A DNA stretch of 64,000 nt from Paenibacillus_Z sp042653205 (GCF_042653205.1 NZ_JBHSHY010000009.1:94004-158003), one strand, 5' to 3'; shown: positions 24,742 to 33,612, counted from the first letter of the stretch. The notes: generated by a model from the sequence alone, not told the origin. Numbers and translations: made by a program.

Positions 24742-26811
24742 TTATCGCGTGAACGCTGCCGGCACGCCGCCGTCGATCGTCAGCATACAGCCTGTCGTCT
24801 TGTCCGCCCTCGACGAGGCGAAGAACGCGATGCCTTCGGCGATGTCGCGCGGGTAGATGTTGACGAGCAGTGTCGTGCGCTTGCGGTAATACTCCTCCAG
24901 CTGGTCGGGCTCGATGCCGTAGGCTGCGGCGCGTTCGTTGCGCCAGCTGCTGTTCCAGATCGCGGAGCCCTGCAGGATCGCGTCCGGCAAAATCGTGTTG
25001 ACGCGGATGCCGAATTCGCCGCCCTCCGCCGCGATGCAGCGCGCGAGGTGCGCTTCGAGCGCCTTCGCCGAGCTGTAAGCCGACGCGCTCTTGCCCGCGT
25101 AGATGGAGTTCTTCGAGCCGATGAACACCATGTTGCCGCCGATCGCCTGTTCCTGCATCAGCTTGAACGCCTCGCGCGCCACGAGGAAATAGCCGGTCCC
25201 GAGCACATTGATATTCAGGTTCCATTCCTGCAGCGACGTCCGGCCGAACGGGCTCGACGTCGCGAGGCCGGCGTTGTTGACGACGATGTCGAGGCCGCCG
25301 TAGGCGAGCGCCGTCTCCGCGATCGCGGCGATGACCGCCTCCTCGCTCGTCACGTCCATCTTCACCGCGAGCGCGCGGCCTTCGCCGTGCCTCTCGTTGA
25401 TTTCGCCGGCGACCCGCTCCGCTCCTTCCAGGTTCAGGTCCGCCAGCACGACGTGCGCGCCTTCGGAGACGAGACGGCGGGCCGTTTCGCTGCCGATGCC
25501 GCCGGCGCCGCCGGTAATGAACGCGATCTTGCGGGAGAACTCCGCTTCCGCCGGCGCAAGCGACAATTTATACAGCTCGAGCGGCCAATACTCGACGTTG
25601 AACGATTCGTTCTCGCTCAGGGACACGAAATTTCCGAGCGCCGTGGCCCCCCGCATGACCGCGATCGCGCGGTGGTAGAGCGCACCGCTGACCTTGGCGT
25701 TGGCCCAGCTCTTGCCCGTGTTGATCATGCCGACGCCCGGAATGAGGATGACGCGCGGCGCGGCCTCGAACATGACGTCGCCTTCGTTCTTGTTGCGCTC
25801 GAAATAGGCCTCGTACTGTTTCTTATACGCCGCGACGCTCTCTTTCAGAATGGCTTTCAGCCCTTCGGCGTCGCTCGCGTCCGGCGTCCAGTCAATGAAC
25901 AGCGGCACGACCTTCGTGTGCACGAGATGGTCCGGGCAAGCCGCGCCGACCTGCGACAGCGCGGCCGAATCCGCGCCGCCGACGAACGCCAGCACGTCCG
26001 CCTCATCGTCGAACGTCAGGATCATCTTCTTCGCGCCGCTGACCGCGCCGCGGATCGTCGGCATGACCTGCGCGGCCAGGCTTCTGCGGTCGTCGGCCGG
26101 CAGCGCCGCGTGCTTCGTACCGCCGAACAGCTTGGCTTCGTTCACGCGCGCTTCGATGAACGCTGCCGCTTCGTTGATGATCTTGATCGTTTGCGCGTAC
26201 GCCTCTTCGCTCGTCTCGCCCCACGTCACGAGGCCGTGCTTCTCCATCAGCACGAGCTCGGCCTGCGGGTTGCCCAGCACGCCCTGCGCGATCAGCTTGG
26301 ACAGCGCGAAGCCGGGACGCACGTACGGCACCCAGACGAAGCGGTCGCCGAAAATCTCCTTCGCCAGCTGCTTGCCGTTATCCGCGCAGCAGAGGCTGAT
26401 GATGGCGTCCGGATGCGTATGGTCGACGTGCTTGAACGGCAGGAAGGCGTGCAGCAGCGTTTCGATGGACGCGCGCGGGTGCTTGGCGTCGATCATGCAG
26501 TGCCCGAGGTACGCGACCATCTCTTCGTCGGTCATGGCGTCGCGCTCGAACAGCGGACGGATGTCCTCGAGGCGCAGCCCCGTGAAGTTGCCGGCCTTCA
26601 TCGTCGCGAGGTCGGAGCCGCTGCCTTTCACATACATCACTTCGACGTCGCGGCCGCGGAAGTCGGTGACCGTCGTTTTCGCGGACGTGTTGCCGCCGCC
26701 CCAGTTGCAGACGCGCCGGTCCGCGCCGATGAGGTTGGAGCGATAGACGAGCTGCGCGAGACCGTCCCGCTGCTCCGAAGCCTTCACGTGATCCCATAAG
26801 CTTTGTACCAT
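24742..26811 (-). CDS. rhaEW: Bifunctional rhamnulose-1-phosphate aldolase / L-lactaldehyde dehydrogenase
   Basis: This 689-residue fusion has an N-terminal class II aldolase domain (about 1-400) with the zinc-site His motif HVDHTHPDAIISL and a later MEKHGLVTWGETSEEA, and a C-terminal short-chain dehydrogenase (about 425-689) with the Rossmann TGGAGGIGSETARRL and catalytic YSSAKALEAH. The aldolase splits rhamnulose-1-phosphate to DHAP and L-lactaldehyde; the dehydrogenase oxidises lactaldehyde to L-lactate, as in B. subtilis RhaEW (YuxG). It is the first gene of the operon. The lactate produced is the substrate of the LutABC proteins encoded 6 kb downstream. Confidence 0.94.
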   Translation of the reverse strand: MVQSLWDHVKASEQRDGLAQLVYRSNLIGADRRVCNWGGGNTSAKTTVTDFRGRDVEVMYVKGSGSDLATMKAGNFTGLRLEDIRPLFERDAMTDEEMVAYLGHCMIDAKHPRASIETLLHAFLPFKHVDHTHPDAIISLCCADNGKQLAKEIFGDRFVWVPYVRPGFALSKLIAQGVLGNPQAELVLMEKHGLVTWGETSEEAYAQTIKIINEAAAFIEARVNEAKLFGGTKHAALPADDRRSLAAQVMPTIRGAVSGAKKMILTFDDEADVLAFVGGADSAALSQVGAACPDHLVHTKVVPLFIDWTPDASDAEGLKAILKESVAAYKKQYEAYFERNKNEGDVMFEAAPRVILIPGVGMINTGKSWANAKVSGALYHRAIAVMRGATALGNFVSLSENESFNVEYWPLELYKLSLAPAEAEFSRKIAFITGGAGGIGSETARRLVSEGAHVVLADLNLEGAERVAGEINERHGEGRALAVKMDVTSEEAVIAAIAETALAYGGLDIVVNNAGLATSSPFGRTSLQEWNLNINVLGTGYFLVAREAFKLMQEQAIGGNMVFIGSKNSIYAGKSASAYSSAKALEAHLARCIAAEGGEFGIRVNTILPDAILQGSAIWNSSWRNERAAAYGIEPDQLEEYYRKRTTLLVNIYPRDIAEGIAFFASSRADKTTGCMLTIDGGVPAAFTR

Positions 26812-26864
26812 TTGTTTCCCTCCGAATGAGTAGGATAATTTGCGGTTGAGCCCAGTTTAGCATG

Positions 26865-26904
26865 TTTGTTTGTGTTTGAATATACATTTTCAAACAAAAA
26901 CAAA
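26865..26904. promoter_or_regulatory. Probable RhaR operator in front of rhaEW
   Basis: TTTGTTTGTGTTTGAA (26865-26880) and TTCAAACAAAAACAAA (26889-26904) are inverted repeats with 15 of 16 positions paired and an 8-base spacer. Each arm also carries repeated TTTG units. It is the only strong palindrome between the rhaEW start and the next gene and lies about 55-95 bases upstream of the ATG, fitting an operator for the DeoR regulator at the other end of the operon. Confidence 0.65.
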
Positions 26905-27086
26905 ATGATTTCAGTCCTAGATCGCATGCAAAGAAAGAGCGAAAGCGAGCCGATATCCGCCCCAAGCTGATTCGATGGCCCCGCTTGGCGGTGGCGGCGG
27001 GGGAGCCCCGCTCCCGCGGCGTCCACGCGCGCGCGGCCGGCCGGCCTAAGGCGCGGGAATAACCTTGCTGACCCGCACGCCAAAAA

Positions 27087-27121
27087 CGCACCTGCCGGCC
27101 GGTTAAGGCTGACAGGTGCGT
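27087..27121. terminator. Bidirectional terminator
   Basis: The stem pairs CGCACCTGCC with GACAGGTGCG (one bulge); TTTTGAC follows on the plus strand and TTTTTGGCG on the minus strand. It probably ends the phnX-phnW transcript before the rha promoter. Confidence 0.75.
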
Positions 27122-27166
27122 TTTGACTTGCGTGGCGTCTAGGGGAGCGCGAGGTGGTTTAGATGA

Positions 27167-27298
27167 GGATGGGCGGCTGCGAGTAAGCCATACACCGCGC
27201 CATGGTGGTACTCGGCGCTCCTCTACGTGCCCATCTTCCTGATCCTCCGGCGGCAGATCCTGCTCAAGCGGCGCCTGCTTCGGCTCGACCGCGCGTAG
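27167..27298 (+). pseudogene. Possible decayed C-terminus of a membrane protein
   Basis: From a TGA at 27164 to a TAG at 27296 this frame reads as a plausible membrane-protein tail: a tryptophan/tyrosine-rich start (APWWYSALLYVPIFLIL) followed by a basic end (RRQILLKRRLLRLDRA). No suitable start codon or ribosome binding site exists. It may be a remnant of a lost gene or chance. Confidence 0.3.
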
Positions 27299-27405
27299 CG
27301 GCACGGCCCGCGCATGACCCGCATACTTCGCCGGCGGCGCCGCAAGGACGGTCCGCGGGCTCCGCGAATCCCGCGAATGCCGCGAATGCCGCACGCTGGT
27401 CCGGG

Positions 27406-28578
27406 CTACCAGAAACGCAGCTCCTCGATCGCTTGCAGCAGCCGGGCGATATCCGCGCGGTACACCTCGCCGATGTTGCCGATGCGGAACGTATCCGCGG
27501 CGCTGAGCTTGCCCGGGTAGATGACGAAGCCCGCCTCCTTCAGCCGGTCGTACAGCCGCTGGAAGCTGAAGCCCTCCGCGGGCGGATAGTAGAACGCGGT
27601 AATGAACGGCGACTGGACGTCCTGCTTGAGCAGCGAACGGAAGCCGAGCCTGTCCATCCCGTCGGCCAGCAGCTGCTGATTGCCCCGGTAGCGGCGGCAG
27701 CGCGCTTCGACGCCGCCTTCCTGCTCCAGCTCGCGCAGCGCCTGATCGAACGCCCGCACGACGTGCGTCGGCGACGTGAATCGCCATTTGCCGCCGCCGG
27801 CTTCCATCGCTGCCCATTGGCCGTGCAGATCCAGCGACAAAGAACGGGCCTGGCCTTCGCATGCCGCCAGCGCGCCGATGCGGGCAATGACGAAGCCGAA
27901 GCCCGGCACGCCCTGAATGCACTTGTTCGCGCTGCTGATCAAGTAGTCGATGCCCAGCTCGTGCACGTCCATCGGGATGCCGCCGAAGCTGCTCATCGCA
28001 TCCACGATGTACGTCTTGCCGCGGCGTTTGACGATCGCGGCGATCTCCGCGATCGGGTTCAGCATGCCGGTCGTCGTCTCGCAGTGCACGACCGCGACAT
28101 GGGTAATGTCCGGTTCTTCGCCGAGGCGCCGCTCGACCGCTGCCGGTTCGACGCGGTCCGTCTCGTCGAACTCCAGCATGGACAAGGCGATGCCGTAGAT
28201 GCGGGCCATCTGCGCGATGCGCTGGCCGTACGCGCCGTTCGCCAGCACGAGCAGCTTGCCGTCCTTCGGAACGACGGTGCCGATGACCGCTTCGACGCTG
28301 AAGCTGCCGCTGCCCTGCATCGGGACGGCCGTATAGGCGTCCGGCGCGGCGGCGGTGGCCAGCCGGACGAGCCGGCGGCGGATGCTCTGCACGAGCGAAT
28401 GATAATCTTGATCCCACGTGCACCAGTCACGCAGCATCGCTTCCTTGACAGTGTCGGAGGTCGTGAGCGGTCCCGGCGTCAACAGCAGGTAGGGCCGCTG
28501 CGGCGCGCGCCCTTCCTGCGCCTCGGAGTGCTCCTCGCCGCTCGCCGGCGCCGGTCCGTTCGCGGCATCGCGCATCAT
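27406..28578 (-). CDS. phnW: 2-aminoethylphosphonate-pyruvate transaminase
   Basis: This 390-residue PLP enzyme converts 2-aminoethylphosphonate and pyruvate to phosphonoacetaldehyde and alanine. Family features are PYLLLTPGPLTTSDTVKEAM at the start of the core, MQGSGSFSVEAVIG, VDAMSSFGGIPMDV with the PLP-binding Asp, and the Schiff-base Lys in SSANKCIQGVPGFGFV. An unusual 25-residue hydrophilic N-terminal extension (MMRDAANGPAPASGEE) precedes the core. The start overlaps the phnX stop as ATGA, so the two are translationally coupled. Confidence 0.95.
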   Translation of the reverse strand: MMRDAANGPAPASGEEHSEAQEGRAPQRPYLLLTPGPLTTSDTVKEAMLRDWCTWDQDYHSLVQSIRRRLVRLATAAAPDAYTAVPMQGSGSFSVEAVIGTVVPKDGKLLVLANGAYGQRIAQMARIYGIALSMLEFDETDRVEPAAVERRLGEEPDITHVAVVHCETTTGMLNPIAEIAAIVKRRGKTYIVDAMSSFGGIPMDVHELGIDYLISSANKCIQGVPGFGFVIARIGALAACEGQARSLSLDLHGQWAAMEAGGGKWRFTSPTHVVRAFDQALRELEQEGGVEARCRRYRGNQQLLADGMDRLGFRSLLKQDVQSPFITAFYYPPAEGFSFQRLYDRLKEAGFVIYPGKLSAADTFRIGNIGEVYRADIARLLQAIEELRFW

Positions 28579-29372
28579 GGGCGCTCCCCTCCCGCGATTC
28601 GCGCGTTCAGCTGCGGGATCAGGCCGTCCAGCTCGCCGATCCGGTCGATCACATAGTGGGCGCCCGCTTCCCGCAGCCGCTTGGCGACGGCGTCTTTGCG
28701 CGCCTGCAGCTCACCCGCCTCGCAGGCGTCCGCTTCCGCTGCCGTCATGCCGAGCTCGCTGCCGCCGAGAATGACGCCGACGGTCCAGCAGCCCGCGTTC
28801 ACGCCCTCTTGCATGTCGCTGACCGTATCGCCCGCCTTCACCACATGATGCATTGGATAGACATCGAGGTGCTCCGCGTTGCGGTAAATCATCCATGGAT
28901 ACGGCCGGCCGGCGCCGGCTTCGTCCGGCGTCACGAGATAATCCGGCGCGTACCCTTGCGCTGCCGCGCTCGGGCAGACGACGTCCATCATGGCCCGGGT
29001 ATAACCGGTCGTAGAGCCGATCTTGATGCCCTGCCCGCGCAATCGGGCCGCCAGCTCGACCGCGCCGGGCACGGGCGTCGCGTAGTCCTTCAGCGTGCGG
29101 AACAGCATCGGCTCGAAGTCCGCATACAGCGCGTCCACGTCGGCTTCCGCCGGCGGCGCGCCGAAGCGGCTCTCCCAGAGGCCTGCGATGCGTTCCATCC
29201 GGCACATGGCTTGAATATGATCGCGCTTCAGCATCCCCATCGGTCCGCGGGCTTCCTCCGCGGTGACCTCGATGCCTCTGCGGGCGAAGACGTCCACGAA
29301 TGCGTTTAAGGGCGCGAAGCAGCCGTAATCGACCATCGTGCCCGCCCAATCCAGCATTACTGCTTGAATCAT
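28575..29372 (-). CDS. phnX: Phosphonoacetaldehyde hydrolase
   Basis: This 265-residue HAD-superfamily enzyme breaks the C-P bond of phosphonoacetaldehyde to acetaldehyde and phosphate. The nucleophile is the Asp in VMLDWAGTMVDYG; the Schiff-base Lys lies in GPMGMLKRDHI, the feature that separates PhnX from other HAD enzymes; GSTTGYTRAMMDVV is motif II and AGDTVSDMQEGVNAG is motif IV. AAGGAG lies 12 bases upstream of the ATG. With phnW it forms a complete 2-aminoethylphosphonate pathway; no phosphonate transporter or dedicated regulator is encoded beside it. Confidence 0.96.
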   Translation of the reverse strand: MIQAVMLDWAGTMVDYGCFAPLNAFVDVFARRGIEVTAEEARGPMGMLKRDHIQAMCRMERIAGLWESRFGAPPAEADVDALYADFEPMLFRTLKDYATPVPGAVELAARLRGQGIKIGSTTGYTRAMMDVVCPSAAAQGYAPDYLVTPDEAGAGRPYPWMIYRNAEHLDVYPMHHVVKAGDTVSDMQEGVNAGCWTVGVILGGSELGMTAAEADACEAGELQARKDAVAKRLREAGAHYVIDRIGELDGLIPQLNARIAGGERP

Positions 29373-29674
29373 CAGTCCATCACTCCTTCATGTTCTCTCG
29401 TTGGCCAAACCTGCGCGTCTCTCTCTCTCTTCAAGATCAACATCAGCATAATAGAACAATGTAAACCCAGAATAAAAAGCAGATTAAAATTTTGTTTGTT
29501 TATTTATTTTAATTGTTTTATGTTGTTTTTCCAATACAAATTTCAAATGATCCTCTATAGCCATGCTTTTTGCCCCACACTTTCGCCCCCCATTGGTCGC
29601 GAAAAAAAGCCTTTGCGTCCGCGCGCAAAGGCTAGTCTACAACTCCCCGCATGCCGGTTCTCCGAACAACGCGG
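29373..29674. other. phnX upstream region with T3G repeats
   Basis: This AT-rich gap contains a run of repeated TTTG/TTTA units (29491-29510) similar to one arm of the rhaEW repeat, possible minus-strand promoter elements (TTTATT ... TATTAT about 29450-29480), and the terminator of the next gene at 29602-29633. No gene is seen. Confidence 0.5.
29602..29633 (-). terminator. Terminator of the GNAT gene
   Basis: AGCCTTTGCG (29608-29617) pairs with CGCAAAGGCT (29624-29633). On the minus strand the stem runs into TTTTTTTCG. Confidence 0.88.
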
Positions 29675-30163
29675 CTAACGGGCAAACGCCCCCGGCTCGC
29701 CGCCTCGCCGCTCGAGCTCCGCGATCCGGAGCCCCGGCACGGGCTCGAATGTCCGCGACTCCGCAAAGCCCAGCTTGCGGTACAGCCGCAGCGCCGGGAG
29801 ATTCGCGGCGCCCGTCGCCACGAGGAAGCGCTCCACGCGCCCGGCGTACTGCGCGAGCACGTGCCGGAGCAGGCTTTCGCCGATGCCCTTCCGGAACCAG
29901 GCCGGGTGCACGACGAGCCTGTGAATATCGACGACATCCGCGTCCGTCTTGAACGAGATCGCCCCGGCCAACGCGCCCGACTCGTAGCGGCCGTAAAACG
30001 TTTCGCCGCACGCCCCCAGCGTCTCCTCCGTATCGCGCAGCCCCGGAATCGCGTCGAAGCCGATCAGCTCCGCCTCGATTCGATACGCCGCCCGCTGAAC
30101 TTCAAGCAGCTCTCGGACCGCCGCCGGGTCCGTCAACGATATCGGCCTTATCATGTCCATGTG
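29675..30163 (-). CDS. GNAT family N-acetyltransferase
   Basis: This protein of about 162 residues is a single GNAT domain: IRPISLTDPAAVRELLEVQ at the start, acetyl-CoA loop VHPAWFRKGIGESLLRHVLA, and VATGAANLPALRLYRKLGF as motif B. The substrate is unknown. Several in-frame ATGs (30178, 30163, 30157) share a GAAGGGG upstream; I took the middle one. It is monocistronic with its own terminator, though it lies directly upstream of phnX on the same strand. Confidence 0.85.
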   Translation of the reverse strand, partial: HMDMIRPISLTDPAAVRELLEVQRAAYRIEAELIGFDAIPGLRDTEETLGACGETFYGRYESGALAGAISFKTDADVVDIHRLVVHPAWFRKGIGESLLRHVLAQYAGRVERFLVATGAANLPALRLYRKLGFAESRTFEPVPGLRIAELERRGGEPGAFAR

Positions 30164-30318
30164 CGCCATCCCCTTCATCCTCGGTTGCTATCTCTATAGA
30201 GCATGCACGGACCGCGGTCCAAAGCAACCCGAATCGCGCCGCCCTGCACGCCAAGCAGCCGATCACACGCAATCGATCTTCATGCGGCCGAATCCAGGCA
30301 TCCTCATCATGCGAGCAA

Positions 30319-30345
30319 AACGCCGTCCCCCCTGGGAACGGCGTT
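30319..30345 (-). terminator. Terminator of the dioxygenase gene
   Basis: AACGCCGT (30319-30326) pairs with ACGGCGTT (30338-30345), extended by CCC/GGG. On the minus strand TTTTGCTCG follows. Confidence 0.75.
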
Positions 30346-30380
30346 AGGCGTTCGACGTTTATGCGCTGCCCGCGCAACCG

Positions 30381-31208
30381 TTATTTCGCGTACAGCAGCG
30401 GGAAATATTCCTCGCGGTCGAAGCGCATGCCCGGCTCCGGACGCGCGCCCAGCAGGCGGAGATTGTCGTGCTTGAACCGGCCGCCGCGGAAATACGTATC
30501 GCCCGGCATCAAATGCGCGACGACCGACAGCCGCGGCTCGCTTGACAGGTTCGGCCCCGAGCCGTGGAATGTCAGCGCATGGTGGAAGCTCGCCTGGCCC
30601 GCTTTCAGGATACAGGGCTCCTCGACCCAGTCGCGCTTGGCGAACTTCGCCTTCAGCTTGCTCATGTCCTGTTCGAAGAACGTGTCGCTGCCTTCCACCG
30701 CCCCCCATTTATGCGAACCGAGAATCGTCATCATGCCGCCGTTCGACAGGTCCGTGTCCTGCAGCGCGATCCAGACCGTGACCATGTTCGTCGTGCTGCT
30801 GACGCGCCAATACCCGTAATCCTGATGCCAGCCGACGTTGCCGGCGCTCGTCTCCTGGCCGTTCGTCCCCGGCTTGTAGATGACCTGGTCGTGCCACAGC
30901 CGAATGGCATCCTCGTTCAAGAGCGAAGCCGCCATCTCGCCGAGACTGCGGTCGGTCACCACGGCGCGCACCTCGTCGTTGATCCACCAGCCGTTATCGA
31001 ACTTGCGCAGCGCGTGCGGGTTGTCGGACAGCGTGAAGTGGTGCATCGGCAGGCCGTATCCGTCGTACTTCCTGCTCCAGATGCGCTCGTGCGCTTCCCG
31101 CAGCCGCCCGATCGTCTCGTCGTCCAGCAGCTTCGGGCTGATCCAGTAGCCGTCCTCGTCGAACCGCTTCTTGTCCTCTTCGGTCACCTGATACGGAATT
31201 ACGCCCAT
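30381..31208 (-). CDS. Phytanoyl-CoA dioxygenase (PhyH) family protein
   Basis: This 275-residue protein has the Fe(II)/2-oxoglutarate dioxygenase facial triad: the HxD pair in VGWHQDYGYW and a distal His in ASFHHALTFHGSGPN, followed by the 2-oxoglutarate-binding Arg in EPRLSVVAHLMPGD. The N-terminus (TEEDKKRFDEDGYWISPKLL) is typical of PhyH proteins. The substrate is unknown; bacterial members hydroxylate very diverse small molecules. AGAGGG precedes the ATG. It is divergent from an AraC regulator, which probably controls it. Confidence 0.88.
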   Translation of the reverse strand: MGVIPYQVTEEDKKRFDEDGYWISPKLLDDETIGRLREAHERIWSRKYDGYGLPMHHFTLSDNPHALRKFDNGWWINDEVRAVVTDRSLGEMAASLLNEDAIRLWHDQVIYKPGTNGQETSAGNVGWHQDYGYWRVSSTTNMVTVWIALQDTDLSNGGMMTILGSHKWGAVEGSDTFFEQDMSKLKAKFAKRDWVEEPCILKAGQASFHHALTFHGSGPNLSSEPRLSVVAHLMPGDTYFRGGRFKHDNLRLLGARPEPGMRFDREEYFPLLYAK

Positions 31209-31390
31209 GTTCGTCGTCCCTCTTTCGTTTCGCGGATGGAATTGCTTCGTTCGATAGCTTCATTGTAGGGAACAACCCGGCGCGTTGACTTCCGGAAACC
31301 TATCCAATAGGATTAGAAACATCGAGACGATCAGAAACAAATCCGGACGTTGAAGCACGAGGAGAAACCACCGATAGGAGCTGATCCGCT

Positions 31391-32278
31391 ATGTCCCGCG
31401 GCAAGACCGATTCCGCGCGCTGGGAGCACGAATGGAGCGCTTCGGGCGCGTTCGCCGGCTTCCCCGAGCTGGAAATGATGGGCTACGACCGGCTGACGGA
31501 GGCGACGCCGCTCTCCGACCACCGCCACGAGCGCTGCTACGAATTCGTCTACGTCGAGAGCCGCCGGGTGACGTGGGAGGTCGGCGACGCGCTGTATCCG
31601 TCGCATGCCGGCCAGTTCTTCCATACGAAGCCGGGCGAATGGCACCGGGCCCGGTTCCGCTACATGGAGCCGTCCATCATCTGGTGGATCATCGTCGTCG
31701 ATCCGGCCGAGCTGCCGGGCTGGCTCGGCTTCGGCGAGGCCGACCGCGCCCGGATCGGCGCGGCGCTGAGCGTACTGCCGCGCATCGTGACCGCGGATCT
31801 GCGCGCGCGCGAGCCGTTCGCCAAGCTGCGCGGGGTGCTCGAGCACGGCACGGCGGACGACCTGTTCCGGGCGCGCCACTACCTGCTCGACATCCTGCTG
31901 CAGCTGCTCGATCCGCCGGCCGCCCGCCAGCTTCCGCTCGACCTGCGCGAGGCGATGCTGCGGCTCTCCGCCGACCTCGAAGCGGAGCCGGAACGGCGCT
32001 GGACCAACAAGGAGCTGGCCGCGCGGGTCGGCGTCAGCGAATCGCATTTTTACCGGCTGTTCCAGGAGCTGCACGGCCAATCGCCCGCGAGCTACGTCGA
32101 CCGGCTCCGCATGGCTCGCGCCTGCGAGCTGCTGCGGCGGCCGGAGAGCAGCGTCACCGGCGTAGCGATGGATCTCGGCTACAAGACGAGCCAGCATTTC
32201 GCGACCTTGTTCAAGAAATACGTCGGCGCGTCCCCGACGAGGTGGCGTTCCGCGCAGGATGCCGATTTAAAAAATTAA
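31391..32278 (+). CDS. AraC-family regulator with cupin sensor domain
   Basis: This 295-residue protein has an N-terminal cupin-like ligand domain (about 20-150; ERCYEFVYVESRRVTWEVGD, HAGQFFHTKPGEWHRARFRY) and a C-terminal double helix-turn-helix (about 190-290; TNKELAARVGVSESHFYRLF, then SVTGVAMDLGYKTSQHFATL, ending GASPTRWRS). AGGAG lies about 10 bases before the ATG. Divergent from the PhyH gene across 180 bases and followed by an MFS transporter gene 80 bases downstream, it probably controls one or both. Confidence 0.9.
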   Translation: MSRGKTDSARWEHEWSASGAFAGFPELEMMGYDRLTEATPLSDHRHERCYEFVYVESRRVTWEVGDALYPSHAGQFFHTKPGEWHRARFRYMEPSIIWWIIVVDPAELPGWLGFGEADRARIGAALSVLPRIVTADLRAREPFAKLRGVLEHGTADDLFRARHYLLDILLQLLDPPAARQLPLDLREAMLRLSADLEAEPERRWTNKELAARVGVSESHFYRLFQELHGQSPASYVDRLRMARACELLRRPESSVTGVAMDLGYKTSQHFATLFKKYVGASPTRWRSAQDADLKN

Positions 32279-32358
32279 TTTATCCGACAGTTGTACGTCC
32301 GCATGCGCTATAATAGAAGCTTGTCAGCTTTGTTCAACGCATCGGGGGTGTCCATCAT

Positions 32359-33594
32359 ATGCTTGCCGCTTATCCTAAAGAAATCAAAGTGTTCCTGCTC
32401 GCCAGCCTGATCAACGCGATCGGCAGCGCGCTCATGTGGCCGCTCATCACCATGTTCGTCTTCGACGAGCTCGGGCGCAGCATGGCCGACGCCGGGCTCG
32501 TCATCCTCATCCAATCGATCGGCGGCATCGCGGGCCAGCTGCTCGGCGGCGCCTTGTACCACCGCATCGGCGTGAAGCGGCTCATTATCGGCTCGCTGGC
32601 GCTTAACGCGGCCGGCCTGTTCCTGCTGCCGGCGATCAGCCACGCCTGGTCGGCCTTCATCGTCCTCATGGGCTTGATCGGCTTGTTCAACGCGCTGTCG
32701 ATGCCGGCCATCCAGGCGTTCGTCGGATTCCGGTTCGCGGATCGGCGCGGCGAGCTCTATAACGTCATCTACGTCGCCAACAACATCGGCGTGGCGGTCG
32801 GCACCGCGCTCAGCGGCTTCCTCGCCGCGGTGTCCTACTCGCTCAGCTTCGTGCTGAACGGCGTGACGGCGGCGGTGTTCGCGTTGTTCTTCCTGCTCTA
32901 TCTCGGCCGCGTCGGCTCGGCCGGCGGCGCCGCAGCCGGAAGCGGCCTGCCGAAGAAGCGCGCCGCGCAAGCGGGCGTCTGGACGCTGCTGACCGACGTC
33001 CGCCTCTACCTGTTCATGGCGCTCGGCGGCATGCTGATCAACCTCGGCAACAGCATCTGGAACACCGGCGTGTCGCCGTTCATCATCGAGCACGGCATGT
33101 CCAAGCAGATGTACGGCTTCCTCTGGACGTTCAACGGCATCCTGATCTTCGTCGCGCAGCCGCTGACGAGCCTCATCAAGCGGCTCGCCGCCGGCACCGT
33201 CAAAGCGCAGCTCACGGCGAGCGCGGTCTTTTACCTCGCCGGCTTCGCCGCGATTCTGGCGACGCACAGCTTTCCGGGCATGGTGCTCGGCATGTTCCTC
33301 ACCACGCTCGGCGAAATGCTGATCGCGCCCGCGATCCCGGCCTTCCTGAGCGAGAATGGCGGCGCGCACGCCCCGTTCTACCTCGGGCTGGCCGGCGGCA
33401 TCGGGTCCGCGGGACGGGTCGTTGGCCCCTACGTGATGGGCGGCCTCTACGACGGCGGCGGCTTGACGCCGGTCGCCTGGCTCGCGGTCGTCACGGCGGC
33501 GATGGCCGTCGGCTCGTTCGTCGCGCACGGCGCCGTCAACCGGCGGGGCTCCGCCGAGGCCGCCGCGCGGACGGGCGAAACGCTGCATACGTAA
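32359..33594 (+). CDS. MFS transporter
   Basis: This 411-residue protein has twelve predicted helices in two six-helix halves joined by a short basic loop (about residues 190-205). The signature after helix 2 is weak (GGALYHRIGVKRLIIGSLAL, an A-motif variant). It resembles drug/metabolite exporters of the DHA1-like group; substrate unknown. GGGGGTG lies 8 bases before the ATG, and a TATAAT lies at 32309-32314. It could also be co-transcribed with the AraC gene just upstream. Confidence 0.9.
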   Translation: MLAAYPKEIKVFLLASLINAIGSALMWPLITMFVFDELGRSMADAGLVILIQSIGGIAGQLLGGALYHRIGVKRLIIGSLALNAAGLFLLPAISHAWSAFIVLMGLIGLFNALSMPAIQAFVGFRFADRRGELYNVIYVANNIGVAVGTALSGFLAAVSYSLSFVLNGVTAAVFALFFLLYLGRVGSAGGAAAGSGLPKKRAAQAGVWTLLTDVRLYLFMALGGMLINLGNSIWNTGVSPFIIEHGMSKQMYGFLWTFNGILIFVAQPLTSLIKRLAAGTVKAQLTASAVFYLAGFAAILATHSFPGMVLGMFLTTLGEMLIAPAIPAFLSENGGAHAPFYLGLAGGIGSAGRVVGPYVMGGLYDGGGLTPVAWLAVVTAAMAVGSFVAHGAVNRRGSAEAAARTGETLHT

Positions 33595-33612
33595 GCACGA
33601 GCGCATGAACAT

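Larger units (their letters stand above)
26812..27405. other. Intergenic region: rhaEW promoter region, terminator, possible gene remnant
   Basis: Reading down from rhaEW this 594-base gap holds the rhaEW regulatory repeat (26865-26904), a GC-rich stretch with nothing recognisable (about 26920-27080), a terminator hairpin (27087-27121) and a short plus-strand open tail that looks like a decayed coding end (27167-27298). Confidence 0.6.
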
